NCBI GenBank assembly: GCA_003279715.1
Contig: QCGY01000002.1
Location: 50,051-114,050 of the forward strand
Length of the DNA stretch: 64,000 nucleotides
Source: Pelagibacteraceae bacterium AG-390-D18
Lineage (GTDB): Bacteria; Pseudomonadota; Alphaproteobacteria; Pelagibacterales; Pelagibacteraceae
Direction of reading: 5' to 3'
A program made the translations under genes and the position numbers. How positions within the stretch are numbered: position 1 is the stretch's first letter; each line of letters starts with the position of its first letter. Under the pieces are notes generated by a model, which saw nothing but the letters and a program-made list of their open reading frames with translations, was not told the origin of the DNA and ran no database searches. Shown in pieces: positions 15,534-24,159 of this stretch.

Positions 15534-17369
15534 ATGTCTTCAATATTGGGAATTTCTTCGTTTTATCATGATAGTGCCGCCGCCCTCTTAATTGATGGAG
15601 AAATAATTGCAGCAGCACAAGAGGAAAGATTTTCAAGAATAAAACACGATCTAAGTTTTCCAGAAAAATCAATAAATTTTGTTCTAGATTTTGCAAATTT
15701 AAAATTATCGGATGTTGATAAAGTAGTCTTTTACGAAAAACCATTTCTTAAATTTGAGAGACTATTGGAAACATACGTTGCTTTTGCACCAAGAGGTTTT
15801 AAATCTTTTTCTAAAGCTATGCCTTTATGGGTAAAAGATAAACTTTTTCAAAAAAAAATAATCATTGATGAACTAAAAAAAATTGATCAATTATTTAATT
15901 CTGAAGAAAAAATTTTTTTTTCTGAACATCACTTAAGCCATGCGGCTAGCGCATATTACCCTTCTCCTTTTGATGAAGCAGTGATTTTAACTGCAGATGG
16001 TGTAGGAGAGTGGGCAACTACAACAGTTGCTTTAGCTAGAGGAAGTAAATTAGAAATTAAAAAAGAATTACATTTTCCTCATTCATTAGGGCTTTTATAC
16101 TCAGCATTTACATTTTATTCAGGCTTTAAGGTTAATAGTGGAGAATATAAACTTATGGGTTTAGCTCCGTATGGTAAACCAATATATGTTGATATAATAA
16201 TTGATAAATTAATAGACTTGAAAAATGATGGTACATTTAAATTAGATCAGAGTTTTTTTAATTATTCCACAGGGCTTACAATGACAAATGAAAAGTTTAA
16301 TAAACTTTTTGGTCGTAAACCTAGATTACCCAATCAAAACATTGAACAATTTCATATGGACATAGCTGCTTCAATTCAGCAAGTCACAGAAAGTGTAATG
16401 ATAAAACTTGCTAGATCAATTAGAGAAGAATTCGATATTCCTAACCTTTGCATGGCTGGTGGCGTTGCTTTAAATTGTGTTGCTAATGGCAAAATAAGAG
16501 AGAAGAAAATATTTGAAAAGATCTGGATACAACCAGCTTCTGGGGACGCAGGGGGTTCTTTGGGAGCTGCATTAGCACTATGGTATTCAAATGATGCCAA
16601 CAAAAGAATATCCTCAACAACAGATGATATGAAAGGATCATATCTAGGTAAAGAATTTTCTAACACTGAAATCGAAAAGATCTTAAAAAATATTGGTGCA
16701 AATTTTGAATTTTATGATGAACATGAATTAATTACAAAAACCACTTTAGACTTAATTGAGGAAAAGGTCGTTGGATGGTTTCAAGGTAGAATGGAATTTG
16801 GACCTAGAGCACTTGGTAATAGATCGATTTTAGGTGATCCAAGATCACATAAAATGCAAAAAAATTTAAATTTAAAAATTAAATATAGAGAAAGTTTTAG
16901 ACCTTTTGCACCTTCAGTTCTAAAAGAAAACTTAACTGAATGGTTTAACTCATCAACTGAAAGTCCGTATATGCTTGATGTTGCTGAGGTTAAAAAAAAC
17001 CACAGAACTCAAATGAATGAAGATGAAAAAAAACTTTTTGGAATAGATCTACTGAACGTAAAAAAATCAAATATACCTGCTGTCACACATGTCGATTTCT
17101 CTTCAAGAATACAAACTGTCGACAAACAGACAAATCCAAGATTTCATAAATTGATAAGTTTTTTTAAAGATAAGACAAATTGTCCAATATTAATAAATAC
17201 TTCATTTAATGTGAGAGGTGAGCCAATAGTTAATACCCCAGAAGATGCATATAATTGTTTTATGGGAACAGATATGGATACATTAGTCATAGGAAATTTT
17301 TATTTGAGAAAAAATCAACAAAATAAAAAATTAAGTAAGGATTATAAAAATGAATTTGAGCTTGATTAA
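15534..17369 (+). CDS. NodU/CmcH/TobZ-family carbamoyltransferase
   Basis: A 611-residue two-domain O-carbamoyltransferase. The N-terminal Kae1-like domain starts GISSFYHDSAAALL (6-19) with His12 and has EHHLSHAASAYY (131-142) with His132 and His136, then ADGVGEW (154-160). The C-terminal, YrdC-like half includes GWFQGRMEFGPRALGNRSIL and ends with INTSFNVRGEP. The family makes carbamoyl-adenylate from carbamoyl phosphate and ATP and transfers the carbamoyl group to a hydroxyl on an antibiotic, Nod factor or sugar. No other antibiotic genes are present, so a surface glycan or lipid is the likelier acceptor here. It is flanked by two DUF5989 genes and SxtJ. Confidence 0.92.
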   Translation: MSSILGISSFYHDSAAALLIDGEIIAAAQEERFSRIKHDLSFPEKSINFVLDFANLKLSDVDKVVFYEKPFLKFERLLETYVAFAPRGFKSFSKAMPLWVKDKLFQKKIIIDELKKIDQLFNSEEKIFFSEHHLSHAASAYYPSPFDEAVILTADGVGEWATTTVALARGSKLEIKKELHFPHSLGLLYSAFTFYSGFKVNSGEYKLMGLAPYGKPIYVDIIIDKLIDLKNDGTFKLDQSFFNYSTGLTMTNEKFNKLFGRKPRLPNQNIEQFHMDIAASIQQVTESVMIKLARSIREEFDIPNLCMAGGVALNCVANGKIREKKIFEKIWIQPASGDAGGSLGAALALWYSNDANKRISSTTDDMKGSYLGKEFSNTEIEKILKNIGANFEFYDEHELITKTTLDLIEEKVVGWFQGRMEFGPRALGNRSILGDPRSHKMQKNLNLKIKYRESFRPFAPSVLKENLTEWFNSSTESPYMLDVAEVKKNHRTQMNEDEKKLFGIDLLNVKKSNIPAVTHVDFSSRIQTVDKQTNPRFHKLISFFKDKTNCPILINTSFNVRGEPIVNTPEDAYNCFMGTDMDTLVIGNFYLRKNQQNKKLSKDYKNEFELD

Positions 17370-17423
17370 TAATATTATTATTTATAAAAAATAATTATTT
17401 AGGAAAATAAATATATTGAAAAA

Positions 17424-17564
17424 ATGTTTAGAGAATTTATTAAGTTTTTATTGATGAGAAAAAAGTATTGGTTAGTACCAATTTTTTTAATTATTTTTCT
17501 ATTTGGTGCTTTGCTTCTTACTCAAGGATCAGTATTAACACCTTTTATATATACAATGTTCTAA
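17424..17564 (+). CDS. DUF5989 microprotein, copy 2
   Basis: A 46-residue paralogue of the gene at 15330. It shares RKKYWL(L/V)P and the C-terminal LTQGSV(I/L)(S/T)PFIY pattern around a single membrane helix. It lies 54 bp after the carbamoyltransferase. Part of it is covered in another frame by an artefactual upstream extension of the next gene, so automatic callers may miss it. Confidence 0.75.
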   Translation: MFREFIKFLLMRKKYWLVPIFLIIFLFGALLLTQGSVLTPFIYTMF

Positions 17565-17614
17565 ATCGAGTAGAATATTGTTTTAAATTTAAATTTTTTA
17601 ATCTTAATAAAAAA

Positions 17615-18514
17615 ATGAGTGATTTTTTAAAAAAAAAATTTTTTATAAAAAACGGAATTTATGATTTTGATATATTTGATGATTCAACAAAAAAAGTAAC
17701 AGAGTTTTATAAAGAGAGTCCATTTCCAAATTATGGTAAAAAAGATAACAAATTAACTATTCTTGAAAAAGGAAATAAAAATATTTTAACTTCACAATTT
17801 AAAAAATTTATTGGTTATAATAAGAATGTACTTGAAGTAGGTTGTGGCACAGGCCAATTATCTTTGTATTTTTCTATTGGAACAAATAATAATGTAATAG
17901 GATTAGACCCAACTAAAGAGTCACTAATGTTAGCAAAAAAATTTGCTGATGATAATAATATTTCAAATTTAAATCTTGTAAAAGCAGATATTTTTGATGA
18001 TGTTTTAAATGACGAATATTTTCATTTTATTTGGTGTAATGGAGTTTTACATCATACTAAAAATCCAGAGAGAGCTTTTAACATTCTTGCAAAATCATTA
18101 AAGAGAAATGGCTATGTTTTAATAGGTTTGTATAATAAAATTGGTAGGGTTAGGACTATAATAAGAAAATATATTTTTAAAATTTTTGGTATTTATGTTT
18201 TAAAATTATTTGACCCAACATTAAAAAATTTAAAAAATGATAAAGAACAACAAAAAGCTTGGATAAGAGATCAATACTTGCATCCAATTGAAAGCTTACA
18301 TACTATTGACGAGGTTTTAAATTGGTTTGACAATAATAATATAAAATTTGTGAACTCTATTCCATCATTTGATTTAAAACCTGATTATAATAATATTTTT
18401 AAAGATCAATCAAGAAGCTCAACTTTAAAGAGAATTTTTTTTCAATTTTTAATGATATTCAATAAACTTGGCTCTGATGGAGGTGTATTTATTATGATAG
18501 GAAAAAAAAATTAA
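17615..18514 (+). CDS. Class I SAM-dependent methyltransferase
   Basis: A 299-residue protein. An N-terminal segment with YKESPFPNY (32-40) is followed by the SAM-binding motif EVGCGTG (74-80), an acidic Asp98 at the end of strand 2, and a post-motif WCNGVLHHTKNPERAF. This is the methyltransferase type 11/12 pattern; the substrate is unknown. I start it at ATG 17615, preceded by an A-rich stretch, because the in-frame ATG at 17468 would run through the DUF5989 gene and add 49 low-complexity residues. It follows the carbamoyltransferase module and may modify the same molecule. Confidence 0.85.
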   Translation: MSDFLKKKFFIKNGIYDFDIFDDSTKKVTEFYKESPFPNYGKKDNKLTILEKGNKNILTSQFKKFIGYNKNVLEVGCGTGQLSLYFSIGTNNNVIGLDPTKESLMLAKKFADDNNISNLNLVKADIFDDVLNDEYFHFIWCNGVLHHTKNPERAFNILAKSLKRNGYVLIGLYNKIGRVRTIIRKYIFKIFGIYVLKLFDPTLKNLKNDKEQQKAWIRDQYLHPIESLHTIDEVLNWFDNNNIKFVNSIPSFDLKPDYNNIFKDQSRSSTLKRIFFQFLMIFNKLGSDGGVFIMIGKKN

Positions 18515-18520
18515 AAATTA

Positions 18521-19462
18521 ATGAAACTTAATATTAAAAATCTTGAATTTCATTTAGTGAAATTTCCTGTGATATTTCCAATTATTTATTTTGTTGTACT
18601 CTATTCCTTTCCACAACTTGAGACTGAGCTGATATTTATTACAATACTCCTTCTGGCTGAGACACACTTTGGAGCAACTTGGCCATTTTTTCTGGATAGA
18701 ATTAATGGTGATCATATTAAAAAAAATAGAATTAGTTTAATATTAATACCAATAATAATAGTTATTTTATCATTTATTGGTTTTATTTATTTTAAAAGTT
18801 TTTTTTTACTAATTTTTTTTGCTGCAAACGTTTTTCATGTGACCAGGCAGAGTTATGGAATATGCAAATTATATTGTAAATTTGATGAAGAGAAGAAATT
18901 TCAAGAAATACTTATATATTTTTTTAATTCTTTGTTTTTTATAATAGCTTTTTTGAGGTTTTATATTCCAGTTATTACTGAAGACTACTTATTAGCTCTA
19001 AACTTTGCTGTCTTATGCCTTTTGAGCTCAATATTAGTTTTTTATTTGCTTAGGTTTAAATATTCTGAAAATTTTTTAATTTTTTTTACAGGCTCTATAA
19101 TATTTTATCCTGCTTGCTTTGTATCAAATCCTGTGCATGCAATAATAATGGGTGTAACTATGCATTATACTCAATATTTATTTCTAACCCACTATGTATA
19201 TATAGCTCGTCAAGAGGAAAAAAATCCTATCTTTAGGAACTTAATTTTTAACAAATATTTTTTAACAATAATTGCTTATAGCCTAGTAATGAGTATCTTA
19301 TCGATATTTGGAAAGTTTGATACAAACTTTTTTAAACAATTAATTTTAATTCCAATTGTGGGCCAAATAATCCATTTTTATTTAGATTCTCAATTATGGA
19401 AGTTTAGTATTGAGCATAATCGAAACAGTATTCTCAAATATATTAATAATCTTAAAAATTAA
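18521..19462 (+). CDS. Unrecognised histidine-rich integral membrane protein
   Basis: A 313-residue protein with about eight hydrophobic segments. I do not recognise its family. Histidines sit in or beside membrane segments in a repeated style: ETHFG (His49), NVFHVTRQ (His106), MHYTQYLFLTH (His215 and His224) and IIHFYLDSQLWKFS (His285). Such spacing is reminiscent of membrane di-iron oxygenases and the Brp/Blh carotenoid-cleaving family, but the classical His boxes are absent, so this is speculation. It starts 6 bp after the methyltransferase stop and converges with the SGNH gene, 7 bp away. Confidence 0.6.
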   Translation: MKLNIKNLEFHLVKFPVIFPIIYFVVLYSFPQLETELIFITILLLAETHFGATWPFFLDRINGDHIKKNRISLILIPIIIVILSFIGFIYFKSFFLLIFFAANVFHVTRQSYGICKLYCKFDEEKKFQEILIYFFNSLFFIIAFLRFYIPVITEDYLLALNFAVLCLLSSILVFYLLRFKYSENFLIFFTGSIIFYPACFVSNPVHAIIMGVTMHYTQYLFLTHYVYIARQEEKNPIFRNLIFNKYFLTIIAYSLVMSILSIFGKFDTNFFKQLILIPIVGQIIHFYLDSQLWKFSIEHNRNSILKYINNLKN

Positions 19463-19469
19463 TTTCGTA

Positions 19470-20453
19470 TTATTCTTTTATGTGAAGCTTATTTTTTAAA
19501 ATAACTTCAGCAATTTTATCAGATAATATTTCATAACCAACATCATCAATAAAGTGGAAATCATCACTAAAAATTGTTTTATTTGTATTATATAAGTCTT
19601 GACTATTAAGGTAGAAAGTATTTTTAAATTTATCAGCATTAATTTTTAGTTTTTTGTCTGTATATAAAAATAATTTTTTAACAATTTCGTCTCTAAAATC
19701 ATAAAATGTAAACGCTTTTTCTCTATCAGATTTTTCTTTTTTAAATCCTAAATATGGCTGAAGTATAGATATATGATAAGCGTCATATGCTTTAGAAATT
19801 AATGAAATGTTTTCTTTTGCTTCCAAATAAATATCTATATTTTTATAATGATCTTTTTCATTGAAAGTTTGATATCGTCGACTTAATCTAATTAAGCCAT
19901 TATATAGCTGTGAATTTTGAATTAAATAAAAGAAACTTCCTAAATATGGTTTTGTTAGATAAGTTCTATAAGTATGGTTTAAAAAAAAAGTACCTTTTTC
20001 ATGTTCACCTCTTAGTGAATGTAAGATGTCATTTGCTCCATCAAATGAAATTACTATATCGGGATCCATTCTATTTCCCCATATAGAAAGTAAAATAAGT
20101 TGTTGTCTAATATTGTAAGCTCCTGCAGCAGCATTAAAAACTTTAGTCTCAATATTAGTTTTATCTTTTATCTTTTTTTCTAAAATTTTTATATCAAAAG
20201 CCTCACCTGTTGATCCACCAAGTAAAACAATTCTAAATTTCTGTTTTGTTTTAATATTATCGAATTTATTTTCCCATTTATGACCAAACATAACATATGG
20301 TTCATAATCTAGATTTAAAGTTCTTTCACGAATACCGACTGTTGATGAGTCTCTAATTATATATATCCCTATTCTTGTCAAAATTTCTAATAAAATTAAT
20401 AAAAATACTAATACTATAAAGTTTAAAGAAATAATTTTTATGTATCTGCTCAT
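19470..20453 (-). CDS. Membrane-anchored SGNH/GDSL-type hydrolase
   Basis: A 327-residue protein with an N-terminal membrane helix (about 8-25) and a probably periplasmic SGNH domain. Block I is GGSTGE with Ser81, block II is AAAGAYN with Gly111, block III is DGAND with Asn141, and the C-terminal DDFH supplies Asp297 and His300. The family cleaves esters such as O-acetyl groups on glycans. SGNH proteins are recurrent neighbours of SxtJ/DUF5989/carbamoyltransferase modules as I remember them, so it may edit the modified molecule. It is transcribed towards the membrane protein gene; the gap upstream of its start holds nothing else I can identify. Confidence 0.82.
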   Translation of the reverse strand: MSRYIKIISLNFIVLVFLLILLEILTRIGIYIIRDSSTVGIRERTLNLDYEPYVMFGHKWENKFDNIKTKQKFRIVLLGGSTGEAFDIKILEKKIKDKTNIETKVFNAAAGAYNIRQQLILLSIWGNRMDPDIVISFDGANDILHSLRGEHEKGTFFLNHTYRTYLTKPYLGSFFYLIQNSQLYNGLIRLSRRYQTFNEKDHYKNIDIYLEAKENISLISKAYDAYHISILQPYLGFKKEKSDREKAFTFYDFRDEIVKKLFLYTDKKLKINADKFKNTFYLNSQDLYNTNKTIFSDDFHFIDDVGYEILSDKIAEVILKNKLHIKE

Positions 20454-20600
20454 TTTGATTTTTATTTGATTAATTACTTAAATATAATGTAATAAGGTTT
20501 TCATTAAAGTAAAAATTCATGCATATCTATCAAAATTTTAAGTTAAATGATAAATAAAAATATAAGAAAATAAATTTTATTTTTAAATTAATGTAATAAA

Positions 20601-21665
20601 ATGCGAGTGGCTCATATTCTTTATTCTGGTATTGGTGGAGTTTTTAATGTGGTTAATTCCATAATTAAAGATAAAAAAAAAATTCATTCTGTAATTCCAG
20701 TAGGACCAAAATTATCAAAAAATTTTTTAATTATTGAAAAAAATTTAAAAAAAAATTTTTTTTATGTCAAAACTATTAAGTTTTTTTCAGTTTTATTTTT
20801 TATTAATATTTTTTACAATCTATGTAAATTCAAACCTGATATAATTGTTTTGCATAACTATCAAATTCTTCCATGCATTTTGGCAAAATTTTTTTTAAAT
20901 AACAAAATTATATATGTGGATCATAAACCTAAAAAATTAAAGTCAAATAAAGATAAATTACTATGCAAATTTTTTGATTTATTTATAGATAATTTTGTAG
21001 TTTTAAATGATGCCAATTATTTAGTTTTATTAAAAGACTATAAGATAAATAAATCAAAAATTATCAAAATATCAAATGGAATAAATTTGTTTAAAAATCG
21101 TCAAAATAAAAAAAATAATAATATTATTAATATAGGTATGGCTGGAAGATTAAATTCTACAAAACATTTTGATATTTTGATAAAATCAGTCCAATCTTTG
21201 TTGGACAAAAAGATAAAAGTTAGATGCACTTTAGCTGGAGATGGGGAAGAAAAACAAAAATTAAAAAGAATAATTTCAAATAAAAATAAAAAAAGTTTTA
21301 TATTCAGTGGAAATTTAAATCAAAAAAAACTTAATTCTTGGTTCAAAAAAATTGATCTTTATGTTCAAGCTTCCAAAGGTGAGGCCATGTCAATTGCTAT
21401 ACTTCAGGCGATGCAACACGGTATACCTGTAATGGGTTCTAATGTTGAGGGAATCAATAATTTAGATTATCCAAATTCAAAAGACCAAATGCTTTTTGAC
21501 AATAATGTGAAAGATCTTAAAAAAAAAATATTGAATTATTTAAAATTTAATAAAAAAAAGAGGAATTTAATAATTAAAAATCAACTTAACTATTTAAGAA
21601 ATAATTTCTCAGAAAAAAAAATGATTAATAGTTATCATAAGTTATTTGAAAAAGTGATTAATTAA
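20601..21665 (+). CDS. GT4-type glycosyltransferase with altered EX7E motif
   Basis: A 354-residue GT-B glycosyltransferase. N-terminal SGIGGVFNVV (9-18) is the usual glycine loop, and donor-domain GMAGRLNSTKH (179-189), LAGDGEE (211-217) and SNVEGINN (280-287) follow. The EX7E element reads Glu261 to Gln269: the second acidic residue is Gln. Retaining GT4 enzymes generally have Glu at both positions, though the second can vary. No hydrophobic anchor is obvious. The stop lies 2 bp from the 3' end of tRNA-fMet on the other strand. By eye it shares the very A-rich composition of the glycan island. Confidence 0.85.
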   Translation: MRVAHILYSGIGGVFNVVNSIIKDKKKIHSVIPVGPKLSKNFLIIEKNLKKNFFYVKTIKFFSVLFFINIFYNLCKFKPDIIVLHNYQILPCILAKFFLNNKIIYVDHKPKKLKSNKDKLLCKFFDLFIDNFVVLNDANYLVLLKDYKINKSKIIKISNGINLFKNRQNKKNNNIINIGMAGRLNSTKHFDILIKSVQSLLDKKIKVRCTLAGDGEEKQKLKRIISNKNKKSFIFSGNLNQKKLNSWFKKIDLYVQASKGEAMSIAILQAMQHGIPVMGSNVEGINNLDYPNSKDQMLFDNNVKDLKKKILNYLKFNKKKRNLIIKNQLNYLRNNFSEKKMINSYHKLFEKVIN

Positions 21666-21667
21666 TT

Positions 21668-21744
<77 letters not shown>

Positions 21745-21750
21745 GTATAC

Positions 21751-21945
21751 TTAAATTCTATTTTTAAGTTTATTTAATTTTTTAACTCTTTTAATATTTT
21801 CTTGAAGAATTCTTTTCTTTTTTTCAGATGGTTTTTCATATGTATTTTTTAGTTTTATAACTTTAAAAAAACCGTCTCTTTGTAATTTTCTTTTTAGAAC
21901 TCTTAAAGCTTGTTCAATATTATTATCTTTAACTTCTATTTTCAT
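21751..21945 (-). CDS. rpsU: 30S ribosomal protein S21
   Basis: A 64-residue basic protein with the S21 signature: MKIEVKDNNIEQALRVLKRK, then GFFKVIKLKNTYEKPSEKKK and a Lys/Arg-rich tail. S21 sits near the mRNA exit of the small subunit and promotes initiation. The next element on the strand, 6 bp on, is the initiator tRNA, so two initiation components may share a transcript. Confidence 0.93.
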   Translation of the reverse strand: MKIEVKDNNIEQALRVLKRKLQRDGFFKVIKLKNTYEKPSEKKKRILQENIKRVKKLNKLKNRI

Positions 21946-21998
21946 AAATATTTTAAAATTGAGTGAATACCACTATAAAATTTTGATGTCTATTAAAT

Positions 21999-22586
21999 TT
22001 ATTCATTGTTTGAAATTCCTTTTGTCTTTTTTATTTTCTCTTTCTCTCTTTTTTCTCTTTTAATTCTTCTCTCAGCTTTTTCTATAGCTTCAACCAGATC
22101 TTTTTGAGTGAATAAGTTTAAGGCAACTGGATCTTTAGGATTTAGATTGTTATAATTCCAGTAGCTTTTATTTCTGATGGAAGTGACTGAGTTTTTTGTT
22201 ATTCCAACTAGTTTCGCAATTTGTGAATCTTTAAGCATATTATGTTGTCTAATTAACCATAGTGCCGAGTCAGGTTTATCTTGTCTTTTAGAAAGGGGTA
22301 TATATTTTTTAATTTTTTTTTCACTGTTAGATATTTCAATATCAGTGCTTACGATCAATAATGGTCTATTTGCATCTTTAGATGATAATTCAATTTCTTC
22401 TCTAGAAAGTTGACCAGAGATTATTGGGTTATAAGCTTTAATTCCTTTGGCAACTTCACCATCTGCAATTCCTTGAATTTCAACTTCGTGCAAATTACAG
22501 AAATTTGCAATTTGTTTAAAAGTAAGCGTTGTATTTTCAACTAGCCAAACAGCGGTAGCCATTGGCATCAAGGGTGCGTTTGACAT
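21999..22586 (-). CDS. trcR: TrcR (DUF1013) transcriptional regulator
   Basis: A 195-residue protein of the DUF1013/TrcR family, found almost only in Alphaproteobacteria. Its N terminus, SNAPLMPMATAVWLVENTTL, is conserved, and IANFCNLHEVEIQGIADGEV follows. A second helix-turn-helix-like part, DSQIAKLVGITKNSVTSI, lies in the C-terminal half, then a charged tail. In Caulobacter TrcR is linked to cell-cycle control. The start lies 1 bp from the rpmE stop, so the two are probably co-transcribed. It is one of very few DNA-binding regulators in this window. Confidence 0.9.
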   Translation of the reverse strand: MSNAPLMPMATAVWLVENTTLTFKQIANFCNLHEVEIQGIADGEVAKGIKAYNPIISGQLSREEIELSSKDANRPLLIVSTDIEISNSEKKIKKYIPLSKRQDKPDSALWLIRQHNMLKDSQIAKLVGITKNSVTSIRNKSYWNYNNLNPKDPVALNLFTQKDLVEAIEKAERRIKREKREKEKIKKTKGISNNE

Positions 22587-22817
22587 TTAATTTTTATTAT
22601 TTGATTTAAAGTTTTGAAATTTTTTATTAAATTTACTTATTCTACCCTTGTCCATTAATTTTTGCTTGCCCCCTGTCCATGCAGAATGAGATTTTGGATC
22701 AATTTCTAGTTTGAGTACGTCTCCTTCAGTTCCCCAAGTTGATTTTGTTTCAAATTGAGTTCCATCCGTCATTTCAACTTTAATTATGTGGTAATTTGGG
22801 TGTATGTCTTTTTTCAT
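22587..22817 (-). CDS. rpmE: 50S ribosomal protein L31
   Basis: A 76-residue protein beginning [20 protein letters not shown], with [19 protein letters not shown] and a C-terminal [20 protein letters not shown]. This is the zinc-ligand-free L31 type of Alphaproteobacteria. It is followed at once by trcR. Upstream is a 35-bp gap to suhB on the same strand. Confidence 0.94.
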   Translation of the reverse strand: MKKDIHPNYHIIKVEMTDGTQFETKSTWGTEGDVLKLEIDPKSHSAWTGGKQKLMDKGRISKFNKKFQNFKSNNKN

Positions 22818-22852
22818 ATCGTGACTTATAGCAAAAGAATTTTATAACACAA

Positions 22853-23593
22853 TTAAAAGTTGACTAAATTTTCTAACATTTTATCATTAATCGCAGCGCT
22901 TGAAGCCTTAATATCAATCTTATTTATATCAAATTTATGTATATCGTTCACTATTCCTCCTGCTTCTTTGACCAATATCTCTCCAGCTGCGACATCCCAT
23001 AAATTAATCTTATTATGAAAAAATCCATCAAGTCTACCAGATGCAACATAAGCTAAATCTAATGCAGCGCATCCGCTATATCTCATGTTAAGATTACTAA
23101 ACTTCACACCTTCATGATTACTTGAAAAAAGACAATCATCAATTGAGTTTTTTTTTGAAACTCTTAGTCTTTGATTATTTAAGAAAGCTCCTTTATCTTT
23201 TTCAGCAAAAAAAATTTCATCTTTGATTGGGTCGAAAATTAAACCACTTACAATTTCCTTTTTGGATTGAAGAGCAATACAGATTGCAAAGTGAGGTATC
23301 CCATGTAAAAAGTTTGTTGTTCCGTCAATCGGGTCAATAATCCAAGTATTATCTTTATCACTATTTTTAATCACACCAGTTTCTTCAGTTATGAAGGAGT
23401 AGTTTTTTTTAATTTTTGATAATTCCTCAATTAAAATTTTTTCTACATTTTTATCCGTTTTTGTCACAAAATCATAAGGCCCCTTTTTCGATACTTGTAA
23501 TTTTTCAACCTCACCAAAGTCACGAATAACAGATTTAGATGCCTTTTCTGCAGCTTTAATCATTATGTTGAGATTTGCAGATATAGAAATCAT
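22853..23593 (-). CDS. suhB: Inositol monophosphatase family protein (SuhB-like)
   Basis: A 246-residue Mg2+-dependent phosphatase. Metal-binding residues lie in ITEETG (68-73) and in the signature IDPIDGTTNFLHG (86-98); LWDVAAGEILVKEAGG lies near the C terminus. The family hydrolyses inositol phosphates and related sugar phosphates; E. coli SuhB also acts in ribosome assembly and rRNA antitermination. It follows efp by 5 bp at the end of the tkt-gap-pgk-fba-thiE-efp run, so it could act on a sugar phosphate from that pathway or on translation; the sequence does not decide. Confidence 0.9.
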   Translation of the reverse strand: MISISANLNIMIKAAEKASKSVIRDFGEVEKLQVSKKGPYDFVTKTDKNVEKILIEELSKIKKNYSFITEETGVIKNSDKDNTWIIDPIDGTTNFLHGIPHFAICIALQSKKEIVSGLIFDPIKDEIFFAEKDKGAFLNNQRLRVSKKNSIDDCLFSSNHEGVKFSNLNMRYSGCAALDLAYVASGRLDGFFHNKINLWDVAAGEILVKEAGGIVNDIHKFDINKIDIKASSAAINDKMLENLVNF

Positions 23594-23598
23594 TTTAA

Positions 23599-24159
23599 TT
23601 ATATCTTTTTTATATACTCGAGGGTCCTTGTATCAACAATTATTTCATCATCTGAATTTATGAAAGGGGGAACTTGAATATTTAAACCATTATTTAGAGT
23701 TGCAGGTTTATACGACGACGAGACAGTTTGTCCTTTAAGGGCAACATCTGTTGTTTCAATTTTACATTTTACTTGATTTGGCAGTTCAACTGAAATTGGA
23801 CTTTCGTTATAAAAACTTACTAAGACCTCAAGGTTTTCAGTCATTAATTTTCCTTTTTCTCCAATAATATCTTTTTTTATTTCAATCTGTTCAAATGTTT
23901 TAGGATCCATAAAAAAATAATTACTTTCATCATCATATAAATAATTAAAAATTATCTCTTCAAGCGAAGCTTTTTCAACAGTTTCACTAGATCTGAATCT
24001 CTCATTTAATTTTGTATTTTTACCTACACTTTTCATTTCTACTTGAGCAAATGCTCCACCTTTACCCGGTTTAACATGTTGAGTTTTTAGGACTTGCCAT
24101 AAATCATTTTTGTATTCTAGAAGCATTCCCACTCTTATTTCTCCTGCATTAATTTTCAT
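23599..24159 (-). CDS. efp: Translation elongation factor P
   Basis: A 186-residue protein of normal EF-P length. The tip loop PGKGGAF (31-37) carries Lys33, the position that is beta-lysylated in E. coli. It has the three beta-barrel domains typical of the family, ending in NDSDDEIIVDTRTL-like residues. EF-P relieves ribosome stalling at polyproline. Whether Lys33 is modified is unknown because no epmA or epmB lies here. The start overlaps the thiE stop (ATGA). Confidence 0.94.
   Translation of the reverse strand: MKINAGEIRVGMLLEYKNDLWQVLKTQHVKPGKGGAFAQVEMKSVGKNTKLNERFRSSETVEKASLEEIIFNYLYDDESNYFFMDPKTFEQIEIKKDIIGEKGKLMTENLEVLVSFYNESPISVELPNQVKCKIETTDVALKGQTVSSSYKPATLNNGLNIQVPPFINSDDEIIVDTRTLEYIKKI

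Noticed and set aside
17468-17614. 49-residue N-terminal extension of the methyltransferase
   Set aside because: It is the out-of-frame reading of the second DUF5989 gene and of A+T-rich spacer; the ATG at 17615 starts the conserved part.
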